Position numbers and translations under genes: made by a program. Positions 44,150 to 56,146 of a stretch of DNA of 64,000 nt are shown piece by piece. The stretch comes from Ianthella basta (lineage: Eukaryota > Porifera > Demospongiae > Verongiida > Ianthellidae), in assembly GCA_964019415.1 (NCBI GenBank), contig OZ025871.1, forward strand, positions 6,328,213 through 6,392,212. Reading direction: 5' to 3'. The stretch's first letter is position 1, and the number at the start of each line of letters is the position of its first letter. The notes below the pieces were generated by a model, which did no database searches, was not told the origin of the DNA, and worked only from the letters and a program-made list of their open reading frames with translations.

Positions 44150-44990
44150 TTTAACATACAATGGAAAGACAAGCCTTGCTAGCTGCATCCTTTGAGTGAG
44201 TCACATGCTGTTTGTCACCTATATATAGTAGTGCATCCAATGTCTTCTGCCAGTCCTCACTCTCTATACACACAGGTGCTTTTCGTGGTTTCTCTATGTT
44301 GCATATTAGATGACATGGTGGTATATAATTCAGTGTCTACTACTTTCAGCACATCTTCAAAAAAGCTGTGATTGGTTGAAACATTGTCAGTATCGTCAGC
44401 ATATTGCATTGCCACTGTGATTCATACTAGTGAATCATCTGCTGATGGTGTTGTTGGAAACTCGATTTGCCTGCATTTATTTGTTGAAGAACCATATTTA
44501 TAGTTGTAGTGAAGGCCACTAGGCTGAAACTAGCCCCTTATGTGACACCCACCATTTACTTGAAGGGCCTGCCCATTAAGTCTTTGACACCTACACTGAA
44601 ACTGGTGTTTGACAGCAGTGTGGTAGTAATTTGCATAATGTTTCACTGTTGTTGCCCGCTGTTTGATTCGAATTCAGATTTAGATTTGTAGTTGGTGTGC
44701 CAAAGCCCTTGCTGAAGTTGGGACAGAGGAAGTGTACGTCTACATCATGCATAATGTTGTTGTGGAGCAATGCAGACGCTTTGCAAATATGATGTCTGCA
44801 CAGCTGCAGCCTTTGAGCCTGACTAGCGGGGCTGTAAGTTTAATTCTGCTTGGGTCTGAATGTTTCCAGTAAGATCGGTGACAGAATGTTACAAGCTCCA
44901 TTTTCATTATTATGATGGGACGGAGATTTGTCACAGGTCCTTGAGGCTTGTTAGGTTTCTGTAGTACGTGTGAGTGGTGTGCCTGCACCG
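44150..44990 (-). pseudogene. Fossil reverse transcriptase, third LINE family
   Basis: On the minus strand, from 44990 downward: LQKPNKPQGPVTNLRPI (motif 0-1), CADIIFAKRLHC (motif 2-like), VDVHFLC.NFSKGFGTP (motif A, a decayed YLDFSKAFDT), CYADDTDNVST (motif C, about 44385) and VCIESEDWQKTLDALLYIGD (thumb). Motifs are in the right order but in shifting frames. Resembles the LPKPGKPKGP.NLRPI lineage known from cnidarian and sponge LINEs. Confidence 0.55.
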
Positions 44991-45344
44991 AGGTCACAAG
45001 CTGGATGTATCACTACAGCAACTCTGAGAATATCTGCTATCCACTGAACAGTCATGTCATGTGTGTCATGTTGGTAGAGATGAAGTTGGATCATTCCAGG
45101 AATGTCTAACCACTATCATTGTGTCTGCACTTGGACTATACACCTGACAATAGTAGGTGTCTGTGCTACAGTGGTTCCCTATCTTAGCATTCATATATAT
45201 CCCCATTGGCACAGTCACATCTCTCTTATGTATTACATTCACGGCTGCCTGCAACTGCTGATAACGTCTTCCTTCAGGTGTGAATCAGACGTATAGTGAG
45301 GAGATGTAGCCCCTTATGGAATAACAACACAGCACTGCCAGTCC

Positions 45345-45600
45345 CTACGCTTTGCAACCCATATCTGCACCAGTCTGGCATTTAAGGCAAAACTGGAACA
45401 GCCGGTCCCAGATTTCAAATTGTACAATGTAGATTGCATGGCTTTACAGGAAACAAGGAGGAACGTAAAATCTCACCCTATTAGGGTACCGCTCTCCGAT
45501 GCTATGTTGTGCACTCTTAACAAACGAATGGGCTTTGTAGGTGGGAAGAAGGTTGCATCCTTACCTTCGAACATCAGTCGCCACTAGATCATGTCACTGT
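45345..45600 (+). pseudogene. Fossil APE endonuclease N-terminal fragment
   Basis: The frame THICTSLAFKAKLEQPVPDF then YNVDCMALQETRRNVK resembles the start of LINE endonucleases (N-terminal strand, then D..ALQET with the catalytic Glu). The following KRMGFVGGKK is like the GVGF segment. Short and isolated; family not assignable. Confidence 0.4.
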
Positions 45601-45779
45601 AACTTCCTTCCACTTCAGCAAGTTGGAACTACCTGTCTCACGGTGAGACAGATATGATTCATCACCTTCACTTGATGGTTGAAGCGTGCGCAGAATGGCT
45701 TGGTAGGGTGTGAACCTGCCATATTAAGGAGCTATTTTTTCAGTGAATATGATAGATTGAGTAATAATCTAGGTGTGCA

Positions 45780-46370
45780 CTGTACATTCCTTAACAGTCA
45801 TCCTCCTGTACTCCACTGTTGATGTCTTTAGTTGTAACCTCAGTGATGCGTATTGAACTGCACTACAACTGCACTTACTGAGGACCTTGTGTGATCTCAT
45901 AGTTCCATTCATTTGCCGTTGTTTTCTGCTGGAGTTGTTTCAGGAGATGACATATGGTTGTACCGTGATAGGAACAATAGTGTTTAATATCATTCTGAAG
46001 TCCATTCTTGTTCTTGGGTCTCCTGGTGTCACTTTGCTGAGAAGGACTACTGTTCTTTGCTAAGAATTTCCTAAGACTGTGCAATTGTCTACATTGCTCA
46101 TTAGTCCTTGAAGGACAGGTTAGTGTGGTATTGTTTTAGCTTTCATTTTGGATAGCTGATGGACACAAATGGGCTGAAATGTGCTAACTGTTACTGGTGC
46201 ACTGAGAATACTGTTCTGTTGTCCACTCAGAATTACTTGTATTAAAGAGCTACATTGAACTGAACTGTACAGTGATGCATTTGTTGCCAGTCATGCATGT
46301 GGTTGTATGCTGTTTCTTAATTAAAGTGTCATATCTATTTCTTCTGTAAGTGGTAGTACACAGGAATGCA
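45780..46370 (+). repeat. Duplicate of the exon B3 upstream region, ending in truncated B exon
   Basis: Matches about 24750-25405. Positions 46351-46370 are the first roughly 20 bases of a B exon (TGGTAGTACACAGGAATGCA), after which homology stops. The acceptor is changed from TGTAGG to TGTAAG. It is a non-functional exon stub. Confidence 0.6.
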
Positions 46371-46835
46371 TGACTAACACATTGCAATCTACCAGCGGCC
46401 ATGTCTTTATACAGGTTAACTTTGATCTGACCCATTGGTGGCTGTCGTAGGTTTCATTGTACATAGGCCATACTCAGTTGCACTGTACACATATCTCACC
46501 TGTCACTATGTATAAAATGCATGGGGTGCCCAGCTTACTTGTTCCATTGCCAAATTGGGTAGAGCAACTAATCGACTACCAATCCAAGCAGAGAATTAGC
46601 CTACTTTTGATGACCCTGCACATAGAATTGGTTTTTGTGAAATTGTCTGCCAGTGAGTAGCTGACTTGCTGATCTGTAGAAAACTGCTGATGGGGTAGCA
46701 AGCCGTACTGATGCCCTTTTTGACAACGTAACCACACACTGTCCCAAAACCTGCAGCTAATATAATAACATCTGACTTCAAACAAAAATACAAACAAGTT
46801 CTGTTAATCTGTTTCAAATTCAGACTTGTAGTTAT
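46371..46835. other. Intron, no recognised feature
   Basis: Unique sequence between the B-exon stub and the second B block. Overlapping small ORFs on both strands carry no recognisable motif. Confidence 0.35.
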
Positions 46836-47291
46836 AGTTATATATAATTGTGTATGATGCTTTAAATTGGTATTCCCTTCAGGTTGAATACCACAGGAGA
46901 ACCATTAGATACTAGTCCTGTTTGCCCTTGTCACACCTCGGCCATGTCAAATGACTAGTATTCTTAACAGTAGTTCTGCTAGTTTCTCAAATGTGGAAAT
47001 GGTGGATTGATAATTGGCCTTCTATTCAATCAGGTGCTGTATCGCTAAAGCTCATGACAGCATCTGACAATGTATTACACTAGTGTATCTACCAATGTAG
47101 TTATAAAGTGTTTAGTATATCTCATCACAATCTACAGTGCTGCTACTTGTATGCGACCACAGTAGATCTCCTGTCATGCAACACACTTCTCTTCACTTAC
47201 ATGTGGTGGAGACTGTATTATTAAAAGCAGTTACATCATTTAATGTCATAACATGGATGCTCACGTGCAAGACACAGTAACACAGCACTGT

Positions 47292-47439
47292 CGTGGAAGT
47301 TATTAGGCATGCTGGGTAGGTAATAGCTTGATTCTTCTTTGGACAATCGAGCACACCATGAACACTTGTCAAATTCAATGCAACGTTTCGCCCATCATGG
47401 CCTTCGTTAGGCATACAAAACTCAAAGAAGAATCAAGCT
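47292..47439 (-). mobile_element. 148-bp insertion with 13-bp target duplication and hammerhead-like core
   Basis: AACACAGCACTGT is present at 47279-47291 and 47440-47452, and once in the sister (14832-14844). Inside, TAGCTTGATTCTTCTTTG (47324-47341) is inverted exactly at 47423-47440. The minus strand between has CCTAACGAAGGCC...GGGCGAAACG, the same layout as the 24.2-kb element. The left inverted repeat starts about 30 bp inside the insertion, so this is not a simple cut-and-paste MITE. Confidence 0.7.
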
Positions 47440-47462
47440 AACACAGCACTGTAGTGTTACAC

Positions 47463-47632
47463 TAGAACTCGTGCTGACTAATGCCAATGATTGCTCTGAC
47501 TGTGGTGGAGAATGCTTCAACTGGTCATTTTGTCAGACAATCTTACATATGGCCAGTCACATGATATGTACACTATGTCCAGATTTACCTGATGACAGAA
47601 CATTACAGTTATTGGCCTCTTCTGTTTTGTGA
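47463..47632 (+). pseudogene. Cysteine-rich ORF, duplicate broken by insertion
   Basis: Downstream half of the 14806 ORF (ANDCSDCGGECFNWSFCQ to LLASSVL). The start is separated from it by the 148-bp insertion. Confidence 0.35.
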
Positions 47633-48616
47633 TGAGCAGGTAAAGTGTGATTCACTATACAATGTACACTACTTTAACATCTATGGCACTGAAAACCTGT
47701 CTAATGAATATCTGTGACAAATACCACCTAGTACCCTGGCTCTAAATCCATCCAGATGCATAAATATACCTCTTGAATGGCACTTAACTATCAGTTACAG
47801 CAAGGCATGCAAGATATTCAGCCATTGGATTTGTTATGCCATTATTACTTATCTTGTTCACTGCTGTATTTATTTGTGTCTGAGAGGTCACACTGCAGAA
47901 AATTCCCCAGGTTAAATGCAGAATGAACCAAAGGCAGGTGTTCAGACCACAAAGTGAGATATGGGTGTGGCCACAGAGTAAGATGCATCTGAAGAATATG
48001 TCATGTCAGTACTGTATAAACTAATGCTGTGAGACTGTGCACATTCATCAGCGAAGGGCCAGTCATTGCACAGCACAAACCTCGGATCATTTTCTTGGTG
48101 TTAGTCATGCCCACCAGCTCAAGGGATTCAAGCAGACCATCAACAGAGAAAGCTCATGGGGCAAACCAGGTATTTGAGAATTTGAAATAGTTCAGCAGTC
48201 TGAGATGGTATGAGATTGGGGGATGAGATTGCTGATGTCTTGCTATTGCGGATGACATGGTGTTAGTCACAAACAGTGAGGAGTACCTCCAAACAATTGA
48301 ATTTAAAGATATTGGACAATGCATTGACAAAGTGGGAAGTGCATGAATATGAATTGGGAGAATACGGATTTAATGAATGTGGGGAAGGAGAGAAGGCACT
48401 GCTGTGTAGACGTTGGGGCAGGAAGTTGGAATAGTGTAGTTACTTGAAAATTCAGCCAGTGCTTGAGTGTGGTGTAGTGGAATCCTTTTTTACTGTAGAT
48501 TTCCTGATGTTTTCGCCTAGCCATTATACGTACATATTGTGTGAGAACACTGTGTTAATTCTGTCATGTGTCCTGTCTATTTTTGAGAATTTGCCCCGTG
48601 GCTCCTGTTATGTGTT

Positions 48617-48967
48617 ATGACAAGCACTAGTTGTAAGAGAATATGAGTGGTGTTAACTATAGACAACAAGGGGAAGATGTGCCAGCTTGTTAAAGGTAGA
48701 AGGGCCTTGCAGAGTATCGTGGGCGAGTACGATGTTGGAAAATCCACTGTTCACGATATCATGAAGAGTGAAGAGAATGTGCTAGCCATTCAGAAGGCTA
48801 GCAAGCATCCACAGATTGAAGAGGAGTGGTCACTCCTTCAACTGTCTCACTTGCAAAAACTGCCTGCCAATCACTGCAGACAGTGCTCACATATGTATGT
48901 ATATACCTCAAGCAACAACCCAGTGTACCCATGGGAACTATGGGTATACCCAATGGGCTTTTATTAG
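48617..48967 (+). pseudogene. Tigger/pogo transposase N-terminal fossil, copy 2
   Basis: Same HTH segment as at 16019, including the early TGA and the IAGEYDVGKSTVHD core (A to V in one position). No catalytic domain. Confidence 0.65.
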
Positions 48968-49290
48968 AGACTTCCCAAAAGGGAGCAAAGAATCAAAGAC
49001 AGACCACATTAATGATTACTTCAACTGATACATGTATGTACACAATTCAGTTACAGTTACATCGAAATTAATTTTTGTATGCAAATTGTCATGTATTGTC
49101 AGTGAGTGTTGATAATTTCAATTATCCAAACATTTTGAATATCCAAACACCCTCCTGTCCCGACATGTTCAGATATGTGACTTCCTACTGTATTATGAAC
49201 TGCATTCAGCTGAACTGTGCAGTGTGTTGCCATTCATGCATATGGTTGTATGCTGTTTCCTGTTTTTGTGTCATATCCATTTTTCTGTAG

Positions 49291-49421
49291 GTGGTAGTGC
49301 ACAGGAATGTATAGAGAGCATCTCTTTGAAGTATGTCCCACTTGATGTTGTGTGTGATGTAGTGGGGATCTTTGAACATGTGAAAGAGCTTCAGTGTACG
49401 GACATCACCAATCCATTGGAG
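49291..49421 (+). CDS. LRR-like exon B4 (phase 1 to 0)
   Basis: Acceptor TTTTCTGTAG, donor GTATGT; 131 bp. Encodes AQECIESISLKYVPLDVVCD and GIFEHVKELQCTDITNPLE. The next plausible exon is C1 at 56.1 kb, the same B-to-C order as B6-C2, so this is the last B of its repeat series. Confidence 0.8.
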
Positions 49422-50490
49422 GTATGTCAACCGTATGCATCTCTATGTGCACTCTCTCTTCTGCATCCTTGTCCCACCTACACCTAGCTGGACTATATTG
49501 AAATAAGCAAGGACCATTTATTCCTTTTCTTTAATTCTGGATTCAAATACCAAACTTGTCAAAGTTGTGCTTCCATTGAATGTAACCAATTGTGTAAGAG
49601 CATATCTTGCCACAGGAAGTATGGCTTCTGTTGTCGTGCCTCCATGTTGATGGTCTGTGATGTAGCTATCAAAGTACTGTCTATTCATATGATATGATAC
49701 ACACATAATATAAAAGCATAATATAAAGTAGCCCAAACACATTGTATATTGGCCAAGTGGCAAAAGCACTGCTGCTTAGGCATTTAGCAAGCTGCAATGT
49801 TCTCGCTCTTTCACTATTACTGCATGTAGTTGTTCAAAGCCAGGCACCAGTAGTTAGATGGGTGTGGTTCACTCTTTGTACATGTTGATTGCCACTGTGA
49901 ACACATCCGTTGTCAGTGTGGTGTTTGCTCCAACCATGCAGTGCAAGAGACTGCATGGTTGTATGCACATGCCGTTTATTGGGCATGGTCTGTAAGAGAC
50001 TAAGCACTTTACAGTTCATTCTACTGCATATTTGGTACTCTACTTTGAGGATTTGCGTTCACATACATTGTACACAGCTAATATAACCTGGTGGGATTGT
50101 TTTTGGGTGACACATTCTACTTCATAGTACATTAAACTTGTTTGCTTATTGTTTGAGGAGGTCCTCCCACTGTACACAACATGCTGCTAGGATATCCTGT
50201 GTCCAGGGTAGCTGTGGACTTTCCTTTTATCCTTGTGTGGATGAAGTACTTCTCTTAACTGATCGGAAATGGTGTGAATACTGATTTCAGTGCGAATGTC
50301 ACACTGAACAAATGGGTGTGAGCACTGATTGGTGTGGAGGGTATTCTGTGTTTTATCAGTGTGTTGCAATCAGCTCTAGTTATATGTATACTTCCGACTT
50401 AAATGAATGCAGTGTCTGTTAATGATGGGGTAGTTGTGTACAGAAAGTTTAGATGTAGATGTGTGATATTGTGAATGATAAGAACTGTTT
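49422..50490 (+). repeat. B-exon duplication block, downstream intron, copy 3
   Basis: Matches 16824-17888 with about 2.5 percent differences over the first 200 bp. No exon. Confidence 0.6.
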
Positions 50491-50889
50491 GTTACGGTGG
50501 TGCCGCTATATCTGCCCAGTCTTGAAGCTTGCTGCGACGGCTGGAGATCACTTCACGGGCGAGAGCCAGGTTGTGCATCAGCTCTGGCCACCAAAATAGA
50601 GCCATGTTCCAAGTCTTCTTTAAAAAACAGCTGAACAAGTTGCAGAAGGGACCTGAAAGCGCTTTCTCCAATCGAGGTGTCGGAACAGAGGTTGGGCTGT
50701 ACTGTAAGAAAGACGGTACGTGGGAACGCTGTGTTATCCGCCATGTACACGCACAGGTAAATTGTATACGCGTAGACGCTGGTCTACAGGTTGAAAACGT
50801 GTAGTGCGTACCGGTGACTTGCAGTTTGCGGTCGCGCATGTGACTTTCCCACACGTTACAGGTTACGCATAGGTCAAATTACACAAATC
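50491..50889 (+). CDS. CpG-rich island with Tudor-like ORF, copy 3
   Basis: Frame 50529-50804: ITSRARARLCISSGHQNRAM, FFKKQLNKLQKGPESAF, then VGLYCKKDGTWERCVIRHVH and VDAGLQVENV. Six A's here give a third reading arrangement upstream of the shared C-terminal part. The shared part is open in all three copies. Confidence 0.3.
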
Positions 50890-52468
50890 TAAATGTCTCT
50901 AATGTCACAATTTGCACTGCTTGTTATCATTGCACATGAAGGTAACGAAGAAAGCATGACTTGTGCATGGCCAATTAGCTGGCTTCTGATAGAGTGGATC
51001 CATTTGTGCACCTTTTGCTAAACATTCACAGTACACATTTGACCACTTGTGCATAGACTACCTTGCTGTGTTTAGTCCAGCACTCTATTTAGAATGTGAA
51101 CAGCATACTCCACTCCAACCAACACACAGCGGACATACTGAAGCCATGTGTGCACTTGTGGCCTACAGACTGATTTACCCATGGTGGCAGCTGGTGTGTA
51201 ATTATATAATGGGCCTGCACTAATCTTCACAGCAAGCAATATTTGCAGTGGCTAGTACAACTCTCAAGACTCTCAGAGACTTGTGAGTGCACATTCATGA
51301 GACTTTATGGGTCCTTTGAAAGTTAAGAGCAGCAATGTATTGGTCTAGTGGTAATACAGTCAATTGTTAGCATAGGTGTTGGAGCATGCACTATTATAAT
51401 GGATGGATAAGAATAAACTGTTTTGCTTGTGTGTACATTTAAGTCAGCTGCTAAGTGTTTTGCTCACTTATACCTAGGTATCTAGCTTTATTGGATTACT
51501 TAAGTCAGCTGCTAAGACGGAATGATAAAGAACAATCTCTGCAAGGTGTATAATTTACAATTGCAAAGTTTGTAGTACAGTAGTTTAAAATACTGTGGGC
51601 AAATTGGCTAGAACTGTGCCAACTTTAGGATCGATGTAAGCTGACTTCTTCCTCTAAACCTGCTTAGCCTGCTGCTGCATCTCCATTCTGCACTTAAATC
51701 ATCCACTAGCACTTGGCTTGTGACGATGTAAGGCTGTAGTATGTAACAGTGGACACAACAGAGAAGCAATGCATGGAATGGCTTCCTACTGTCACCAGTT
51801 TGGTACACCAGCCAAGTTCATCACCATGATCTGGTCTAGGTCTTTGATAATTGAAAGAACAGAAGTAAAAGCAGCACTTTGGAAGATCTGAACTGGTTGG
51901 GGCTCCTCCGATCACTGCAGTCCTTGGGCACCAGGACTGAGATGTGTGAGAAGACTGAGGGGGCCTGTCACTTCTAAGAAAACTGGAGGGGGCACTGACT
52001 TGGACACTTGGACTTGGACACTAACACTGCTACTCTACACTTCACTGAGTACGGGTCTATTAAAATGCGTTGGTTGAAAGTAATTATGCAATTCTGTTAT
52101 GTCCTTTCTTTCTGCCATCTAATGAGTGCATTTTCAAACCCGTAGTTGCCTCCTCTATGTATAGTGCTGCTGATGGTAAAAGCTAATTTTTCTGCATTTG
52201 GAAGTTGTTGTTGAAGTTGATACTTCAGCATACATAGTGCCTCTAAAATCAGAGGTACCGGGACATGATAGCTCCAGAGGTTATCACTCAGTCACCTTGT
52301 CCACATCCTCCAATCTAGTCATGTTTGGCAAATGCATCTTGTAACCTTCCCTTCGATGTGTGCAGCATGCTATGGTGTTTTGTGTCTGCTTAATAAGTGA
52401 ATGTAGTGTGTTTAAGACATGCCATCTTATGGCCCTGTGTGACGCTGTATGTATATATCCGCTGTTTG

Positions 52469-53219
52469 TGACGTCATTAAAATGGCGAGAGGTCACACGG
52501 GCGGTCGCAAGGGACAAGAGAAGTCGAACTTCACACAGAGCTCGCATGTTGTCTGTGATTGAAACTTACAAGAAGCCACCTGGTGTACAGGTATCGAATG
52601 CGTTTCGGTTTCTTATCCGTCAGCGCTGTTTCTCACGGTGACTTACGGAAGTTCGCAGCGAATGAAGTTGGATCGCCCTCTGTTGCAGCGTGTCATTTCC
52701 TCCTGCTGCCAGCAACCATCCTACACCATATGTCTGTGAAGATTGTGAACAGGACTTGCCACACTTCTGGCCCAGAGAAGGCCTGCTTGAGGCTAACCAC
52801 TTCAATCTTTTGTTGGACTGCGTCGCACTGGCACCTTTCAATAGTGCCCTACGCCCTATAATTGTGCAAGGACTACCGAAGAAGAACACAACAGCTAACC
52901 TCACTGCCTGCATTATCAGCATTTGTAGAGCCAGAGAACCAAAGATAGAGGGCAATAGAGGCAGTGTGTGGTAAGTTTAATTCCCACTCCATTGCTACGT
53001 ATCTTGTTCACCCTCCAGACCTCATTCCTTCCATTTACACTCTCATCACTCCATGGCATTTCTCATACACCTCACAATTGTTCTTTCTCTCAAGCCTCTT
53101 CCTCATCACTCCTACTGCCAGTGCCTACTTCCATCTCTTGCCTGTTTTCATTCCTCACACAGTCCAAGCTAGTCACTTACAAGCACTAACAGCTTTCAAC
53201 TCTGTAGGCCTTCAATAAG
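52469..53219 (+). pseudogene. U mini-gene, best-preserved copy (three exons)
   Basis: TGACGTCA at 52469-52476, a short upstream ORF from ATGGCGAG, then ATG 52546 (MLSVIETYKKPPGVQVSNAF). Exon 1 ends 52637 (phase 2). Exon 2 (52689-52970) continues in frame: SFPPAASNHPTPYVCEDCEQ, DLPHFWPREGLLEANHFN, ending ...GNRGSV at GTGTG|GTAAG (phase 2). Exon 3 follows CACACAG at 53163 but hits TAG three codons in, where other copies read SQSL. The first intron is only 51 bp. Protein family not recognised. Confidence 0.45.
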
Positions 53220-53234
53220 GAATTAATGCTTTCT

Positions 53235-53640
53235 AGTTTTGAAATGATTCCTCACCACACCCACTGCTGTCGGTGCCTGGTTGATTCCCATCTCAGTATG
53301 GCCCAACTACTCTATCCATTCCAATTGGGATTCTGGCCCCACCACTCCACTGACATTTCACTGCTTCACAATGCCGACAACTGGTACCTAACCTTTGACT
53401 GAGGTTTACTTGTTGGTGTACTATATTATTTAGATGTAGCTAACACTTCTAGCACTGCTGACCACTGTCTAACCTTTAAAAAGCTAAGCACCATGCATGT
53501 CATTCTACAAGCTGTGAATTGGATCCAATCTTGCTTTCCTGCACCAAAGCTGTCTCTGTGGGTGATACTGTATCTTCCCATTAGAATTGTATTGTGGTGT
53601 GTTCTGCAGGGATCTCCATCTATCATGTCAGTAATATGTT
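53235..53640 (+). pseudogene. Fossil RT fragment in U copy 5
   Basis: Same reading as copy 2 (LDVANTSSTADH-like, then NWIQSCFPAPK), with extra substitutions. Confidence 0.45.
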
Positions 53641-53820
53641 GACAGTAAGTGTTCTTTGGGACACTAGCTGGGGCACTCTTACCAACCTTGGCAGCTGATG
53701 ACTGTTGACTTGATGCAATGCTAATAGTGTCAATATTTCACTGTATACAGTTGTGGTGTATGCAATGCTCATCTTGAGTCATGCCTTGCCTTCAGGTACA
53801 TAGACTGGTTTTGAATGTAC

Positions 53821-54609
53821 AATACCAGAAATCATTCTTCCCTGTCATTGTTGAAATGTAGTTTGATATTTCTGCCAAAGTTCTCATTCAAACTTGCTAT
53901 CACTGATTTGGTTTAAACTGCATCTTAAATTCTTTCAAGTTTCTTCATTGAACCAACTCTTAAATGGCTAGATCTCCAAAGAAGGAGAGATGCACTCCTA
54001 ATAGTTACTAAGTCACACACAAAAATGACATAATATGATGATAAAGTGTTGGAATTTTACTGTCATTTAACCAAGTTTTGAACACCTTTATTGACACTGT
54101 ATTTTGCCATAATATGGCACCCAGCGAAGTGGCAGGAAAACCCCGAGAAATTCACTATGGTGTGATTTAGTACCTCAAGTAACAGTGATTATCTTGCTGC
54201 CAGGAGAACACAATGCATGCTAAATTGGCTATAGCACACTTGCCTTATGCCAGTTATACTTCCTTGCTAAGTTATATTAATTGCCACTTATTGACGCGTC
54301 TGAAGAGAAAACTGCTAGAATATCTTGAGGGTCTGTTTCCTCGAGAAACTCAATTTTCCTCGATCCTGGTTTCCATTCTGAAGTAAGTTACCACCAAGTT
54401 ATTATGCGAAACAGCAGTGCTTGCTTGAGAAATCATGCCTCATCGACATTGCTGCACTGCTTCCCTGTACTTGCAGTTGATATGTCAGACACTTGTTGTT
54501 GTTTGTGTTGTGTATGTTCTACAGTACTGATTGCAATTACTCTACCAGTGGAGAGAATGCGCACATACTTGCACAAGTGAAGTGAGGGCTTCTCAGCTGG
54601 TGTGGGCAT
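53821..54609. other. Intron, mostly unannotated
   Basis: 53800-54000 is a copy of 21160-21380. The rest has no recognised feature. 54573-54600 (AGTGAGGGCTTCTCAGCTGG) is the inverted match of 24390-24410. Confidence 0.4.
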
Positions 54610-54720
54610 GAGAAAGGGTTAGTTCACCAGATACCAGCTCAAACCAACAGTGTTTAAACCATGCCTAGCTTCAAACCCTGTTGGTTTAAGCTGGTATTTG
54701 GATAACTAACCTCTTCTCTT
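54610..54720. mobile_element. Palindromic MITE related to the 24.2-kb element
   Basis: GAGAAAGGGTTAGTT...ATACCAGCTCAAACCAACAG is mirrored by CTGTTGGTTTAAGCTGGTAT...AACTAACCTCTTCTC. The left end matches the 24221 element. The hammerhead-like core is absent. Confidence 0.55.
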
Positions 54721-54949
54721 ACAAGTACTCATGTATATTTAACACTTTCAACTGGAGTGAGCCAAGTGTGTTGAAGTTTGTATGCTGTGAATCCTAGTGT
54801 ATGGTTGAGTTGAAAGGCAACAAAGTAATTGTAGAAAGGCTTGAATCAAAGGGCAGGGTGAGTATAGCCGAGACAATGCAAAGCACATCTTGGGGGAAAT
54901 GAGTAATGCTGTGATAGGCACAGAATTTGCAGTTTGATTAAGTTCTCAT

Positions 54950-56000
54950 TGCCCTCAGGAGGTCATCTCTTAGTCTACTCCTTCCTAACCCATTGCACGC
55001 CCACCCCTAACTCACTTTCTGCCCTTTGTTATGATCTTCCCAACAACTCCACATTTGCCATGTGTAATTTCATGCTTACAAGGATCACTTTCGCAGCAAC
55101 TTGCATTTGATAAAACTGATGATCTACAACCCAAAAATGATGTTTCTCATAGACTTTACCTTGCACTTGACCTCACATCACACCGGTCCTACGTGTACTT
55201 CAATTCTACCATTTTTCTCCAAGTCAACCTCTTCCTTTCACCGCTACTTCCAGTGCTTAATGCTGCCATCTCTTGACAATGGTTTAATTCCAAATAAACC
55301 AGCCACACATCTATGTACCCCCCTTTTCAAACCTTTCATCTCCACCTCTAACAATCTCACTGAAATTCTACAAATACCCAACTCCCATAGCCATATCTTA
55401 TAGGGTGACACTACCATTGTATTATTACCATCTCTTTTGCATGGGCACTCTTTGTCTCCCAACAGTCCTTCACTGCATCACCTTTTGTCATGGAATGACT
55501 GTTTCTATCTCTCCATTAATTCAACCTCACTTAAACTCCTGCAGGTAGACCATCTTCCTCACTTGTTCTTTACATCTCCCATTTCCACAGTACACTTGGT
55601 AGGCTCTCTGCCAATCACCACAGATTTATCTTCACTCACTTTATACCAGTTAACCTGTGCTTCATCACTACTTCATAACCTTGCAACATTCCAGCTCAAA
55701 TGGTCTTCTGCCTGTGTGACCAACACTGAGTGTGCCATTACCACCTGCACCAGGCAGCTATCTAGTCTAACTCCTCCCTCATAGCATGCCCTATATCTTC
55801 TCCCACTATCATGTCAGGAATGATGCCAAAGAGCCTGTATATTGAAGGTTGCATGAGCCACTCCTACCTCAGACCCACAGTTGACAGCAGATGACTTCAT
55901 GTAATGCTAAGTGTTTTGTTGTTCAGCGTGGTCATGGTTTATACAATGTTCATCATTCCTCAGTCATTAGGTGTTTGCCAGAATGATCCTTCCATTTGTA
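54950..56000 (+). repeat. Old, diverged copy of unit U
   Basis: Shares scattered landmarks with U tails: CATTGCACGCCCACCCCTAA with 9340, CTCCATTAATTCA, and CAGATGACTTCATGTAATGC with 5664. The C/T-rich composition and ORFs here derive from that. Much older than the other copies. Confidence 0.4.
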
Positions 56001-56146
56001 GCATATTGTGTCTTTCATTGGCTTGCTGACTGTGATTAAGTTTGGATAGTGGATAGCTTTCTACAGGTCCTGTTACCTTACATACACTGTGTAGACTGCA
56101 GAGAGTGTGTGGGATGCTTACTAGATCTAATCATGTCATTCTTTAG

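Larger units (their letters stand above)
46836..49290 (+). repeat. B-exon duplication block, copy 3, upstream part
   Basis: Matches 14395-16692. It contains the 148-bp insertion at 47292-47439, the interrupted cysteine-rich ORF and the second Tigger fossil. Confidence 0.65.
50890..53820 (+). repeat. Duplicated unit U, copy 5
   Basis: The most complete copy for the mini-gene. The small ORF at the U head has lost its ATG here (CATTTGTGCACC). A deletion lies near 51276. The tail continues into sequence shared with 21060-21380. Confidence 0.65.
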
